A stretch of 64,000 nt of DNA, from the NCBI GenBank assembly GCA_005778355.1, contig SXON01000119.1, positions 1-64,000 of the forward strand. The letters are read 5' to 3'. This DNA comes from Pseudomonadota bacterium (GTDB taxonomy: Bacteria > Myxococcota_A > UBA796 > SXON01). This document shows positions 16,460 to 25,512 of this stretch, piece by piece. Below the pieces are notes generated by a model, which was not told where the DNA came from, made no database searches, and saw only the letters and a list, made by a program, of their open reading frames with translations. The translations under genes were made by a program, and so were the position numbers. The stretch's first letter is position 1. Every line of letters starts with the position of its first letter.

Positions 16460-16507
16460 GAGGGCGGAGCTATCTAACCTCAGGTAGGCTAGGGACAGGT
16501 CAAGACC
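16460..16507. promoter_or_regulatory. Divergent promoter region of the dehydratase operon
   Basis: This 48-base gap separates the FabZ-like gene (minus) from the FGE-domain gene (plus). It includes CTATCTAACCT and AGGTAGGCTAGG, an imperfect inverted arrangement of AGGT-type half-sites. It must hold the promoters of both units, but I cannot assign -35 and -10 boxes with certainty. Confidence 0.3.
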
Positions 16508-17194
16508 GTGTCCGTCGTCCATTCGAGCGCCATCTCCGTCCGCCACGCGATCGCCCGCGCGCTCGCCACGCACAACCGTTCACCGGCCGACGCCACCTGG
16601 CGAGTGCTGTCGGCACGCTCCGCGGTGGATGCCCGTGGACGTGTCACCCGGGCCGACGTGACGGTTCGGGTGGAGGATCCCGTCGTAGACCTGGCCGACA
16701 GCCGTGCGCGCGGCCTCGTCAACCCGACCGGACAACACCCGCTCATGGCGCTGGTGCCGGGCCGCGCCGACGTCCTGCTCGACGTGCTCCCCGTGAGCTT
16801 CGACCGCTGGCTACGCGTCAAACCCGGCACCCTCCCCCAGGATCTCGACCCGTGGGTGGCCCGCACCGGGATCGAGCACGCCGAGGCGGCCGCCTGGGCT
16901 CGCGCCGCCGGAAAACGCCTCCCCACCGTGGCCGAGCTCCGGGCCGCCTGGGGCACCGGTCGATACCCCTGGGGGGAGCAAGCCGACCCCGCGCTGGGTG
17001 TCGCCGCGCCCCTCCGCTACGGGGAGGTGCCGGAGGTGGCGTTGCTCCCGCCGAACAAGCACGGTTTCTTCGACCTCGGCTGTGCGATCTGGCAATGGAC
17101 CGACGACGGGCAGCTCCTCGGGGGCGAGCCTGGCCTCGTCGCCGGCGGCCCCGTCGCCGCCCCCTGCGGCCTGCGGTGCGCACAGGAGCTATAG
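16508..17194 (+). CDS. FGE-sulfatase (SUMF1) domain protein
   Basis: The 228-residue product has an unrecognised N-terminal half and, from about residue 90, a formylglycine-generating-enzyme-like fold. The signature stretches are SFDRWLRVKPGTLPQDLDPWVARTGIEHAEAAAWARAAGKRLPTVAELRAAWGTG, then YPWGEQ and NKHGFFDLGCAIWQWTDDG. These match the W..A..YC.W.G.RLPTEAEWE..G / N..GL.DM.GNV.EW pattern of the family in degenerate form. The catalytic Cys pair of true FGE is not evident, so it is probably one of the many non-sulfatase relatives. The GTG start at 16508 and its short downstream gap suggest cotranscription with the next lipoprotein. Confidence 0.7.
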   Translation: MSVVHSSAISVRHAIARALATHNRSPADATWRVLSARSAVDARGRVTRADVTVRVEDPVVDLADSRARGLVNPTGQHPLMALVPGRADVLLDVLPVSFDRWLRVKPGTLPQDLDPWVARTGIEHAEAAAWARAAGKRLPTVAELRAAWGTGRYPWGEQADPALGVAAPLRYGEVPEVALLPPNKHGFFDLGCAIWQWTDDGQLLGGEPGLVAGGPVAAPCGLRCAQEL

Positions 17195-17212
17195 TAGCGA
17201 CGCGGAGCGCCC

Positions 17213-18403
17213 TTGCCGATCCTCCTTGCCCTCGTCGCCTGTTTCACGCCTGGTGTCGATCCTCTCACCATCGAGAAGATCAGCTTCCAGAACGAGTACA
17301 CCGAGCGCGACGATCTCGTGCTGCAGCCCTTTCACTACGAGGGCCTCACCTGCCCGGACGGCGAACCCGCAACCTTCTACGCTGTCTACGCCGAGGATCT
17401 CGACGCCTCCGTGGCCGCGCCCATCGTGATCTTCTTCCACGCCGGCGTCTTCGACTACGTGGAGAGCCGCGCCGACGGGTCCGTTCCCGCCTTCGACTCG
17501 GCCGAGGCTATCTTCTACTCGGGCGAGAACCGTTTTTCTTCCGACTGGGCCGCCGACAGGGTGTTCGAGACGCTGGGCCTCCTCGACGAGAGCATCGACC
17601 CGACCGAGACCAACCTCGGCATCCTCCCCGCCAAGCTGGCCGATGCCGGCGCGTTCACCATGTACCCGGCCAACTGCTGGGCCGACCTCTGGCACAACGA
17701 GACCGGCGCCCGCAACAACAACTGGGAGGCCGACGGCGGCGTGCACCGCGACGGTCGTTACCTCGCCTGGGTCATGACGGCGATCGCCAACCCCGATCCC
17801 GACATCGCGACCGATAAACGCACGGAGCTCGGCCTCGACGCACTTCCGATTTCGCTCGATGCCTCCGGCGTGTACATCGTGGGCCTGGGCGAGGGCGGCC
17901 GAGCCGCCGCCGAGCTGCGCGCCCGCGACTTGCTCAACGACGTGCCCAACCAGGACGCGGCGGTGATCAAGGGCATGGTGGTAGACAGCCACATGGACAA
18001 CCTCTGGCGCATCACGACGCACGACGAGCTTTTCAAGGAGATCAACGACGGGCTGGCACGGATCTACCCAGATCACGACGACGACGACGGCGACGGCCTC
18101 GTGTATGGCGACATCCGCAGCGACGACGTCAACCCCAACCAGCGCGACGACATCGAGGGGACCATCTACTTCTACAGCCTCAACAATGCGCTGAACAACG
18201 AGGGGCTGAGCTACCCGCTGGGCGTGTGGTACTCCTCGGCCGACCCGCTGGTGCCCCAGGACACCAACGTCGACCTGCTCTACCAGTACGAGAGCCACGC
18301 CGACTTCATGAGCGTCTACGACTACGGCGAGGCGCTCCACACGGTGCTCAATCGCGACGAGACGCAGGCTGACGAGGCGGTGAGGTTGTTGCTCGGCCGC
18401 TAG
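17213..18403 (+). CDS. Lipoprotein with a hydrolase-like fold lacking the nucleophile
   Basis: The 396-residue product starts at TTG 17213 with a signal peptide and lipobox (LLALVAC). APIVIFFHAGVFDYV resembles the oxyanion region of alpha/beta hydrolases, and YIVGLGEGGRAAAELRARD has the place and shape of the nucleophile elbow, but the Ser of GxSxG is Gly. GEALHTVLNRDE near the end could hold the structural equivalent of the catalytic His. DHDDDDGDGLVYGD looks like an acidic metal loop. It is probably an exported non-catalytic relative of an esterase or peptidase. The function is unknown. Confidence 0.6.
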   Translation: MPILLALVACFTPGVDPLTIEKISFQNEYTERDDLVLQPFHYEGLTCPDGEPATFYAVYAEDLDASVAAPIVIFFHAGVFDYVESRADGSVPAFDSAEAIFYSGENRFSSDWAADRVFETLGLLDESIDPTETNLGILPAKLADAGAFTMYPANCWADLWHNETGARNNNWEADGGVHRDGRYLAWVMTAIANPDPDIATDKRTELGLDALPISLDASGVYIVGLGEGGRAAAELRARDLLNDVPNQDAAVIKGMVVDSHMDNLWRITTHDELFKEINDGLARIYPDHDDDDGDGLVYGDIRSDDVNPNQRDDIEGTIYFYSLNNALNNEGLSYPLGVWYSSADPLVPQDTNVDLLYQYESHADFMSVYDYGEALHTVLNRDETQADEAVRLLLGR

Positions 18404-19521
18404 TATACGCGGCCCTTCCACGTCCTCGTCCCCGCCCGCGTCCGACGCACGCTGTCGAGCAAGAGGCCAAGGAGCATGAACGCCCCGACCGGCTGCAAGA
18501 GGCCGTAGCGTAGGTCTTGCTCGAAGAGGCGGTCCATGTAGGCACGCACCGCATGGATGAGCGCCAGGAGCGTGAGCGAAGTCACGACCAGCCCCAGGTT
18601 CAACGTCGCGAGCGCGTAGGCGGCAATGGCGTAGGGGGAGAGGAACTCGAAACACACCATCCCCACCACGATGGCCACGACGTCGAGCCGGTAGCGCATG
18701 CCCGGGAAAAGGTTCTTGGTCCAGCCGTGCCAGAGCTCACCGAGCCCCGTGTACATGCGACAGCTGAAGAGCTCCCGCATGAACAGGCATCGGGCGCGCA
18801 GCCCGCTGCCGGTGAAGGCGAGGGCGAGGCCGATGTCGTCGAGGATGTCGTCTTTCACTGCCTCGTGGCCGCCTACGCTCGCATAGGCCTCGCGACGCAC
18901 GAGGATGAGCTGCCCGTTGGCGATGGCCTTGTCGGGGCGCTCGGGGTCGTTCACGACGGCGAGGTCGTTCCCCGCGATGATGAGCCCGCCCACCGAGGGC
19001 TGGATCACCTTCTCCCAGAAGCTGCCCATGAGTAATTTGCCAAATCCTGAGACCAGGTCGCACTGCTCGCGCAGGGCGTAGCTGTGGACACGCGCCAGCG
19101 CCCCCGGGTGCAGCCGCACGTCCGCGTCGATGAACACGATCCAGTCGGCATCGACGTGGTCCACTGCGCGGCGCAAGGCCCAGGGCTTGCCCTTCCAGCC
19201 CGGCGGTAGCGGCGCATCGCCCCCCTCGACGACCCGCGCGCCGGCGACGCGCGCCAATTCGCCCGTTCCGTCGCGACTACCGTCGTCGAAGACGAGCACG
19301 TCGAGCGTCGGGTGCGTAGAGGCATTGATACACGCGATACATTCAGCGATGTTCCTTGCTTCATCACGAGCGGGAACGACGACCGCGAGGCGCGGAAGGC
19401 TCAGCTCCACGGGGGCGTCCGTCCCGAGGCGGTAGCGCGTGTCCGCGCGTCCTTTTCGCACGCGCGCAAACACGCCGAGCCAGAAGAGGGCGATGCCGAG
19501 TACAGCGAGCTGGAGGGCCAT
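18400..19521 (-). CDS. Family 2 glycosyltransferase, membrane-bound (CrtQ-like)
   Basis: The 373-residue product has one N-terminal membrane segment, a GT-A catalytic domain and a cluster of hydrophobic spans at the C-terminus (about 255-345). Motifs are VVVPARDEARNIAECI, VFDDGSRDGT, VFIDADVRLHPGAL (the DxD that holds the metal and UDP-sugar) and a WHGWTKNLF that replaces the usual QxxRW. The layout matches enzymes that glycosylate carotenoid acids or hopanoids, hence CrtQ-like. Its stop codon lies 3' of the FGE operon; its ATG overlaps the stop of the GH3 gene by one base (TGATG), which couples them. A role in decorating the lipid made by the nearby ketosynthases is inferred. Confidence 0.85.
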   Translation of the reverse strand: MALQLAVLGIALFWLGVFARVRKGRADTRYRLGTDAPVELSLPRLAVVVPARDEARNIAECIACINASTHPTLDVLVFDDGSRDGTGELARVAGARVVEGGDAPLPPGWKGKPWALRRAVDHVDADWIVFIDADVRLHPGALARVHSYALREQCDLVSGFGKLLMGSFWEKVIQPSVGGLIIAGNDLAVVNDPERPDKAIANGQLILVRREAYASVGGHEAVKDDILDDIGLALAFTGSGLRARCLFMRELFSCRMYTGLGELWHGWTKNLFPGMRYRLDVVAIVVGMVCFEFLSPYAIAAYALATLNLGLVVTSLTLLALIHAVRAYMDRLFEQDLRYGLLQPVGAFMLLGLLLDSVRRTRAGTRTWKGRVY

Positions 19522-21017
19522 CAGGGGGCACCGAAGTTAATCAGCTCGTCCCAGCGCTCGGGCGAGAGGATGACCGGGTCTTTCACCTGTGCCTCGGGCG
19601 CCCCTTCCGCCACGCGACGGGCTCGCCAGCCCGCGAATGCGGCGTCGCCGAGGCGCGACAGCATCGGCGCCGCCAGCCGACCGGTGGCGCGGCGGTCGTC
19701 ATACTCCAGGTTCTCCGCCCGTAGCGCACGGTCGAGAACGTCCGGTGTCACCTCCGTGGGCCCGACATAGGCCACCCGCAGCCAGGGGACCTCGGCCCAG
19801 TGCAGCGAGGCCGAGAGGGCGGAGAGCCCGAGCGCCGTGGCCGCGGCCAAGAGCTGCGCCTCCGTCACCCGCTCGCCCACGGCAGAGAGCTCGTTGCCGG
19901 CACGGCGCACGAAAACCAGCCGCGGCGCCCGTCCCACGAAGCCGGTCACGCGCACGATGTCGCCCAGATCGTAGCGGTACAGGCCCGCCTCCGTGCTCGC
20001 GACGAGGCGATACTCGCGACCGGCCTCTAGCTCCCAGGCCCAGCGGGGCTGGCCGTCGTCGCCCACGAACTCAAGGAGATGCCCGTCCAGGAAGGCCACC
20101 GGGTCGCCGTCGTCGACGGGGGTGGCGAAGAAGCCCTCGGAGGCGGTGACCCCGGCCTCGCGGATCGGGACGTCCATGCCCAGCGCCGCCGGGACGCGCG
20201 CCACGAAGAACGCGGCGGGGCCCCCCTTCCAGGTGTTCACGCGTCGCAGGTTCCAGGGCAAACGGGGCTCGTCGGCCAGGCGCCGCCGCGCGAGACCGTG
20301 CTGTCCGAGTCGCGACATCGTACCATCGGCGAGGTCGCGCTGCAACTCGGCCCAGTCTTCGCGCATTCGTCGCATGTAGAGGAGAATGGAGGAGGGGTTG
20401 GCCGCCGTCCAGCTACGGACGTCGGCGGCCAGCGCGTGACGGAGAACGGCGTACTGTCTTGTTTGAACATCCTCGATCCCGTACACCTCGTAGGGGACCG
20501 GGGCTCGCCGGCGCACCCACCAGGGCTGGGCGAGAAACATGCGACCGGTGTTGCTCCCTACCGGGAGGCCCCCGGCTGTCGTCGTCGTGACGGCAGGTGA
20601 CACGATGGACAAGGCCGAGCCGCTGGCGAGCTTCTCGTCGTCGCGGAGGAGCCCGAGCACCCACAGCCGCTGGGCCGCCGCGACGCTCTCGGCCCAGGGG
20701 CCGGTAACGGGCAGGCGCTTCGGCGCCCCCGAGGTGCCGGAGGTCTGCACCATCTGGGTGACTCGGTGGCGAGTGAGCACCCTGGGTTCGTTGCCTTCCA
20801 CCCGGTCGAGCCAGGGCTTCAGCGCCGCGTGGGGGCGCAGGGGGACGGCGGTCCGGTACTGTTCGAGGGTCATCCCGGGGGCGAGCCCGTGCGCCCGCCC
20901 GAAGTCGCTGCCCTCGGCTCCGGCGAGGAGGACGGCGAGGCGAGCCCGCTGCGCCGCCTCGGGCGCCCCGAACCCCGCCTCGAAACGCTCGACGAGCCCG
21001 CGGTTCAACCAGCGCAT
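19521..21017 (-). CDS. GH3-family acyl-adenylating / acyl-amido synthetase
   Basis: This is a GH3-like (auxin-responsive promoter family) enzyme of the ANL superfamily. In plants these adenylate a carboxylic acid and join it to an amino acid. The ATP phosphate loop MVQTSGTSGAPKRLPVT is clear near residue 90. VTASEGFFATPVD and GLYRYDLGDIVRVTGF (motif near 325, with the Asp that binds ribose) follow, then the mobile C-terminal domain. ATG at 21017 gives 498 residues; a GTG at 21056 is an alternative. Bacterial members occur in lipid and pigment clusters, but their substrates are mostly unknown. Coupling to the glycosyltransferase supports a shared pathway. Confidence 0.85.
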   Translation of the reverse strand: MRWLNRGLVERFEAGFGAPEAAQRARLAVLLAGAEGSDFGRAHGLAPGMTLEQYRTAVPLRPHAALKPWLDRVEGNEPRVLTRHRVTQMVQTSGTSGAPKRLPVTGPWAESVAAAQRLWVLGLLRDDEKLASGSALSIVSPAVTTTTAGGLPVGSNTGRMFLAQPWWVRRRAPVPYEVYGIEDVQTRQYAVLRHALAADVRSWTAANPSSILLYMRRMREDWAELQRDLADGTMSRLGQHGLARRRLADEPRLPWNLRRVNTWKGGPAAFFVARVPAALGMDVPIREAGVTASEGFFATPVDDGDPVAFLDGHLLEFVGDDGQPRWAWELEAGREYRLVASTEAGLYRYDLGDIVRVTGFVGRAPRLVFVRRAGNELSAVGERVTEAQLLAAATALGLSALSASLHWAEVPWLRVAYVGPTEVTPDVLDRALRAENLEYDDRRATGRLAAPMLSRLGDAAFAGWRARRVAEGAPEAQVKDPVILSPERWDELINFGAP

Positions 21018-21141
21018 CACCGCGTAGGGGGGATGGCCGCCGGGGGGGAAAATCACGGGGCCGCCCGTATCGCGAGACCGTCGATTCGCCGTGGCGCCAT
21101 CCGCCTCCCGCCGTTAGTTTTCGCGACCTTTTGGGTTTGGG

Positions 21142-23301
21142 ATGAAGACGGGCGACTCCGTCCGAGATGGGCAAGGAAATGCCTACCAGGTCGGCAACCT
21201 CCTGGGCTCCGGCCTGTGGGGAAAGAGCTTCCTTGTCCGCCGCGAGTCGAACGACCAGCTTTTCGTCCTGAAGGTGCCCCTGGCCCCGGGCGACCTCCGC
21301 GCCGACGCCCCCGCGCCCGAGAGCTTCTTCGCCGCGGCCCGCGAGTGCCTGATGGAGCAAGCGCGGCTCTACGAGCAGGGCCAGGTGCCGTGCCTACCCA
21401 AGCTCGAGGCGCGGTTCACCACGCCCGATGGGCAACCGGCCTTGTTGTTGCCACGCATGGCCGACAGCCTCGAGCGCCGCCTGCGCGAGGGGATGCCTGT
21501 GAGCGCCGTGGTCGACGTGCTCGTCGCCGTGGCCCGGCAAGTTCGCCAGCTGGCGCAGAATCCTGCGGTGGGCTCCGGCGTGCACGGCAACCTCCGGCCG
21601 AGCAACATCCTGTTCAACGAGCGGGGCGATGTCGTGCTCTCCGACGTGGCCACGTCGGCTGTCCGACGCAACATCGCCGCGTTGGCGCAGGCCGCCGTCG
21701 CGCTCGGACCTCTGGGCGGAGCACCCGTTGCAGACTCTCCCGCGGCGCACTTCCCGCCAGAGATCGCGGCCGGCCATGAAAACAACTGGGCCCCCGTGGT
21801 CGACACCTGGGCGCTGGCCGCAATCCTGTGGCGTGGCGTGATGGCGGGCGAGGCCGAGTTCCCGCGCCGCGGGCTCGACAAACACCTCGTCGGCGCGCTG
21901 AAGGACAAGGCCATCGACCGCATGAAGGCGGAAGACAGCAATCCGCGCTTCCACGGGCGCCTCTCGGAGCGCGTGGGGGTGTTGTTGTCTCGCTCGCTAT
22001 CGCTCGAGACCAGCCCGTCGCCGCCCTACCGCTTCGCCCGCCTCGACGAGTTCGCGCAGCGACTCGACGAGATCGCTGCCTTGATCCGCCCGCAAGTCAC
22101 GCAGGTGGGCAAGGTGATGCACGACCGTCCCGCAAGCAAGCCCTGGTTTGACACCGACGAGGTGGTCGCATTCTCCTGCACGGTGGGCGCCAGCGTCGGC
22201 GTGGAGGGCAACGAGGAGATCGGCGTCGGCATCGCAGTCTTCGACGCGGGCACCGACGAGCGCCTGAAGAACCTGGAACTGGGCTACACCAGCGACAAAC
22301 ACCCCACCGGTCGTTACCGCTTCGCGTTCAAGGTTGGCGGCCAGGCCGGGGCCAGCTTGGTCCCGGGTCGCTACCGGGTGCGGGTGGCCTTCGCCATCCG
22401 CGACAGCGGCCAGCCCCCGGCAACCGCTGAAACCGAGATCGAGGTGCGCGCTGCGCCCGGCTGGGTCCCGCCCCCGGAGCCGCCGCGCGAGGCGGCGCTG
22501 GCCTTCACGCGCGAAACGACGGGCCTCACGACACCACGCACAACGACCGGATTCTCCGATCCGTCGCCAACCCCCGTCGCGACCCCGACCCCGATCACCC
22601 CAACGGTCGCGACGCCGACGTCAGCCTCCGTGGCGCCCCCGGCGCCGAGCGCGCAGCCCGTCGTCGCGCCGGCGCCGCCTCCTCGATCCTCCGCGCCGCG
22701 TCCCCAGCCGCTCGGTCCGGTGGGCGCGCCGCCGCTGGCGAGCCGCGCCGCCGCTCTCGACACCATCCCTGGCCTGCTCGGCTCGCGCCCCGGCTCGATG
22801 CCGCCGCGCATGGCCGAGCCCTTCCGCGGCGGCAACACTCGTGAGCTCCCGGTCGATCCGGAGCCCACCCCGGCGTTCATCGCGCGGCCCATCTTGCCCG
22901 AGGGCAGCGAGGCACCCGCTGCGCTCGCGGCCCAACCCGGCCGCCCGGTAGCCTCGCCGATCGCCTCGCCGGGCACCTCGCCTCTGCCCGCACCGGTGGC
23001 CCCGCCCTACGCCGCCACTGTGGCGAGCCCTGACGATCCTCCAGCCAAGCTGCCCAAGAACTGGTCGATGGAGCCCATCCCCAGGGGCAACCCGTCCGGC
23101 GACGACCGCCCCTCCACCCCCGGCGTCGACGCGCCGGGCCACGACCGGAGCGACGACCTCGACGACGACCTCGACGCCGAACCGGGCCCCATCGACCGCC
23201 TCCTCGCCTCGGTGAAAGGCGATCCCTACGTGCTGATCATGTCGGGAATCGGCGTCACCTTCGCCATCCTGCTCGTTGCCTACCTCGCCCTGCGGAGCTG
23301 A
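21142..23301 (+). CDS. Membrane-anchored Ser/Thr pseudokinase
   Basis: The 719-residue product has a kinase fold at about residues 12-310, but the catalytic residues are altered. The ATP-binding Lys44 is kept (FVLKVPLAPG). The HRD triplet is HGN (148-150, in HGNLRPSN), so the catalytic base Asp is Asn, and DFG is DVA (168-170). It probably binds rather than phosphorylates. A beta-rich domain follows (about 330-440), then a long Pro/Ala/Ser/Thr linker and one C-terminal membrane span (YVLIMSGIGVTFAILLVAYLALRS). It ends 1 base before the aminopeptidase start. Confidence 0.85.
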   Translation: MKTGDSVRDGQGNAYQVGNLLGSGLWGKSFLVRRESNDQLFVLKVPLAPGDLRADAPAPESFFAAARECLMEQARLYEQGQVPCLPKLEARFTTPDGQPALLLPRMADSLERRLREGMPVSAVVDVLVAVARQVRQLAQNPAVGSGVHGNLRPSNILFNERGDVVLSDVATSAVRRNIAALAQAAVALGPLGGAPVADSPAAHFPPEIAAGHENNWAPVVDTWALAAILWRGVMAGEAEFPRRGLDKHLVGALKDKAIDRMKAEDSNPRFHGRLSERVGVLLSRSLSLETSPSPPYRFARLDEFAQRLDEIAALIRPQVTQVGKVMHDRPASKPWFDTDEVVAFSCTVGASVGVEGNEEIGVGIAVFDAGTDERLKNLELGYTSDKHPTGRYRFAFKVGGQAGASLVPGRYRVRVAFAIRDSGQPPATAETEIEVRAAPGWVPPPEPPREAALAFTRETTGLTTPRTTTGFSDPSPTPVATPTPITPTVATPTSASVAPPAPSAQPVVAPAPPPRSSAPRPQPLGPVGAPPLASRAAALDTIPGLLGSRPGSMPPRMAEPFRGGNTRELPVDPEPTPAFIARPILPEGSEAPAALAAQPGRPVASPIASPGTSPLPAPVAPPYAATVASPDDPPAKLPKNWSMEPIPRGNPSGDDRPSTPGVDAPGHDRSDDLDDDLDAEPGPIDRLLASVKGDPYVLIMSGIGVTFAILLVAYLALRS

Positions 23302-23302
23302 A

Positions 23303-24754
23303 ATGTCCATCGTCTTCGTGAACAGCCCGGTGGCCGCCGTGGCCGCCGACATCCTGGTGCTTGTCGTCCCGCAGGGCAAGCTCGCGCTCGCCCTCGCCGA
23401 CATCGACGGTCCCAGTCAATTCGCAGGCACGCTCGCCGCCGCCTGCGCCGATGAGAACTTCGACGGGCGTGTGAACGGGAGCTTCCTCGTGCCGTCCCTC
23501 GGCCGCGTGGCTGCGAAGCGGCTCCTGCTGGTCGGCTGCGGCGCCGGCACCGCGAACGATCTCCGCGCGGCCTCGGGCGTGGCGGGCTTCCAGTCCCGCA
23601 ACAAGAGCGCCAAGTCGGTGGCCCTCTTCTTCCCCTGCTCGCCGCTTGCCGGGCGCGAGATCTCGCTGTGCATCGAGGCCTTCTCCGAGGGCAACTACCG
23701 GTTCGACAAGTACAAACCCGAGGCCCAGCGCAAGGCCGCTTGTCGCACGCTCAGCCTCGTCGGGGTCGCGGAGGACGCCGCAGCGGTGAGCCACGCCGAG
23801 GCGCTGGTGGCGGGGCAAACGCTAGCCCGGGACCTCGTGAACGAGCCGGCCGCCGAGGTGTACCCCGAGAGCATCGCCAAGGTGGCGGAGGGCCTCGCGG
23901 GTGAGCGCATCAGCGTGAAGGTGTGGGACGAGACCAAGATTCGCGACGCGGGCATGGGCGGCATCTCGGGCGTGGGCCAGGGCTCCGACCGTCCCCCGAG
24001 GTTCGTGCACATGAGCTACACCCCGGTCGGCCCGGCCACGCGACACATCGCGCTGGTAGGCAAGGGCGTCACCTTCGACTCGGGCGGCCTCTCCCTCAAG
24101 CCGAGCGACGGCATGATGACGATGCGTTGTGACATGGCCGGCGCGGCGGCGGTGATCGGCACGATGAAGGCGGTGTCGATGCTCAACCCGAGTGTCAAGA
24201 TCGATGCCATCTTCGGCGCCGTGGAGAACATGCCGAGCGGAAAGAGCTACAAACTCGGGGACATCCTCAAGATGTACAGCGGCAAACGCGTGGAAATCCA
24301 CAACACCGACGCCGAGGGACGCCTCGTCCTCGCCGATTGCCTAGCCTACGCGAGCCAACTCAACCCCGACGTGGTGGTCGATCTCGCCACCCTGACCGGC
24401 GCCGCAGTGGTGGCGCTCGGCGAGTGGTACACCGCGCTCTACAGCCGGGAAGACAGCCTCAGCGCCGAGCTCCTCGCGGCGGCGGGCGAGAGCGGCGAGG
24501 CCGCCTGGCGCATGCCCCTCCCCGACCTCTACCGCGACAAGATCAAGGCGGAGTGGGGCGAGACGAAGAACACCGGCGGGCGCAACGGCGGCAGCATCAC
24601 CGCCGCGCTCTTCCTCAGCGATTTCGTCACCACCAAGAAGTGGGCGCACCTCGACATCGCGGGCCCGGCCTTCCTCGACAGCACGCTCATGCACTACTGC
24701 CCCGGCGGCACCGGCACCATGGTTCGCTCGCTCTGCCGCTGGATCGGCCCCTAG
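23303..24754 (+). CDS. pepA: Leucyl aminopeptidase (M17, PepA-like)
   Basis: This is a cytoplasmic dinuclear zinc/manganese exopeptidase that removes N-terminal residues in peptide turnover. The 483-residue product carries the metal-binding Lys/Asp stretch GKGVTFDSGGLSLKPSDGMMTMRCDMAGAAAV and the family signature NTDAEGRL at about residue 334. AHLDIAGPAF is near the C-terminus. The ATG at 23303 follows the pseudokinase stop after 1 base, so a possible start further upstream is unlikely. In some bacteria PepA also binds DNA at recombination sites; nothing here shows that. Confidence 0.95.
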   Translation: MSIVFVNSPVAAVAADILVLVVPQGKLALALADIDGPSQFAGTLAAACADENFDGRVNGSFLVPSLGRVAAKRLLLVGCGAGTANDLRAASGVAGFQSRNKSAKSVALFFPCSPLAGREISLCIEAFSEGNYRFDKYKPEAQRKAACRTLSLVGVAEDAAAVSHAEALVAGQTLARDLVNEPAAEVYPESIAKVAEGLAGERISVKVWDETKIRDAGMGGISGVGQGSDRPPRFVHMSYTPVGPATRHIALVGKGVTFDSGGLSLKPSDGMMTMRCDMAGAAAVIGTMKAVSMLNPSVKIDAIFGAVENMPSGKSYKLGDILKMYSGKRVEIHNTDAEGRLVLADCLAYASQLNPDVVVDLATLTGAAVVALGEWYTALYSREDSLSAELLAAAGESGEAAWRMPLPDLYRDKIKAEWGETKNTGGRNGGSITAALFLSDFVTTKKWAHLDIAGPAFLDSTLMHYCPGGTGTMVRSLCRWIGP

Positions 24755-25512
24755 ACCAGCAGGAAGCTACGAATCCAAGGGATCGCCTCGACCGGCTCCA
24801 CCGGCCGGGGCGAGTGATCGGTCTCGACGAAAACCACCTTCGCGGCGGGGTGCCGCTCGTGGAAGAGGTTCACGTTGGCGGGTTCGTTGTCGAAGTACGA
24901 CACAACCTCGCCGCGTGCGGCGATGGCCTCGAGCGCGCTCTCCTTGAACGCGGTGTCGTCCATCTCGAAAGTGGGCTTGGTGATGAGCACCGCCGACACG
25001 TCGTCGTAGGGGAAGCCGAAGCGACGCAGCGCCTCCTCGGTGCCCGCCCGCATCTTGATGTCGCGACCGGTCAGGTAAATGACAATCGCGCCGGCATCGG
25101 CGCAGGCTCGGCAGAAGCTCACCGCGCCCGGCATCGCGTGGTCGTAGAGCACGTACTCGGTGGTGAAGAAGTGGCTCGCCCACCACTGCCGCACCTCGGG
25201 CTCGTGAGCAGCGATGAATGCCTCGGCCAGACCCGCGTTTCGCATCGAGTTGGCGAGGGACCAGTCCTTGAAGTGCTCCACCTCCACTCGGTAGAGCGCG
25301 TCGAAACCGCGTCGCGACGCGAGCTCCCGGAAGATGTGGACCTGACGGGGACGCGTGTCGAAAACGCAGCCGTCGAGGTCGAATCCCACCACGGGCGTGC
25401 CACCGCGCGCCACGCAGGCGCGGATGGTGGCGAGCACGTCGGCTAGCACCGCCGACGACTCGGGGGTGGCCGACATGGGTGAGTACCCGCGCGCACGTCG
25501 CAAGCCGCTCAA
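24751..25512 (-). CDS. HAD-superfamily hydrolase
   Basis: This is a phosphatase-like enzyme of the haloacid dehalogenase superfamily (253 residues). Motif I is GFDLDGCVFDT, with the nucleophile Asp and the general acid Asp two residues on. Motif II is YLTGRD, motif III is a Lys in ITKPTF, and motif IV is YFDNEPANV. The cap between motifs I and II contains several aromatic residues (EVRQWWASHFF). The substrate is unknown. The start overlaps the stop of the TPR gene by 4 bases (ATGA), so they are coupled; an ATG at 25476 is an alternative. The 3' end overlaps the convergent aminopeptidase stop by 4 bases. Confidence 0.88.
   Translation of the reverse strand: MSGLRRARGYSPMSATPESSAVLADVLATIRACVARGGTPVVGFDLDGCVFDTRPRQVHIFRELASRRGFDALYRVEVEHFKDWSLANSMRNAGLAEAFIAAHEPEVRQWWASHFFTTEYVLYDHAMPGAVSFCRACADAGAIVIYLTGRDIKMRAGTEEALRRFGFPYDDVSAVLITKPTFEMDDTAFKESALEAIAARGEVVSYFDNEPANVNLFHERHPAAKVVFVETDHSPRPVEPVEAIPWIRSFLLV

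Noticed and set aside
19327-19345. GATACA-CGC-GATACA as a second copy of the TGTATC operator
   Set aside because: It lies well inside the glycosyltransferase coding region and codes for the ordinary residues CIACIN. There is no reason to see it as regulatory.
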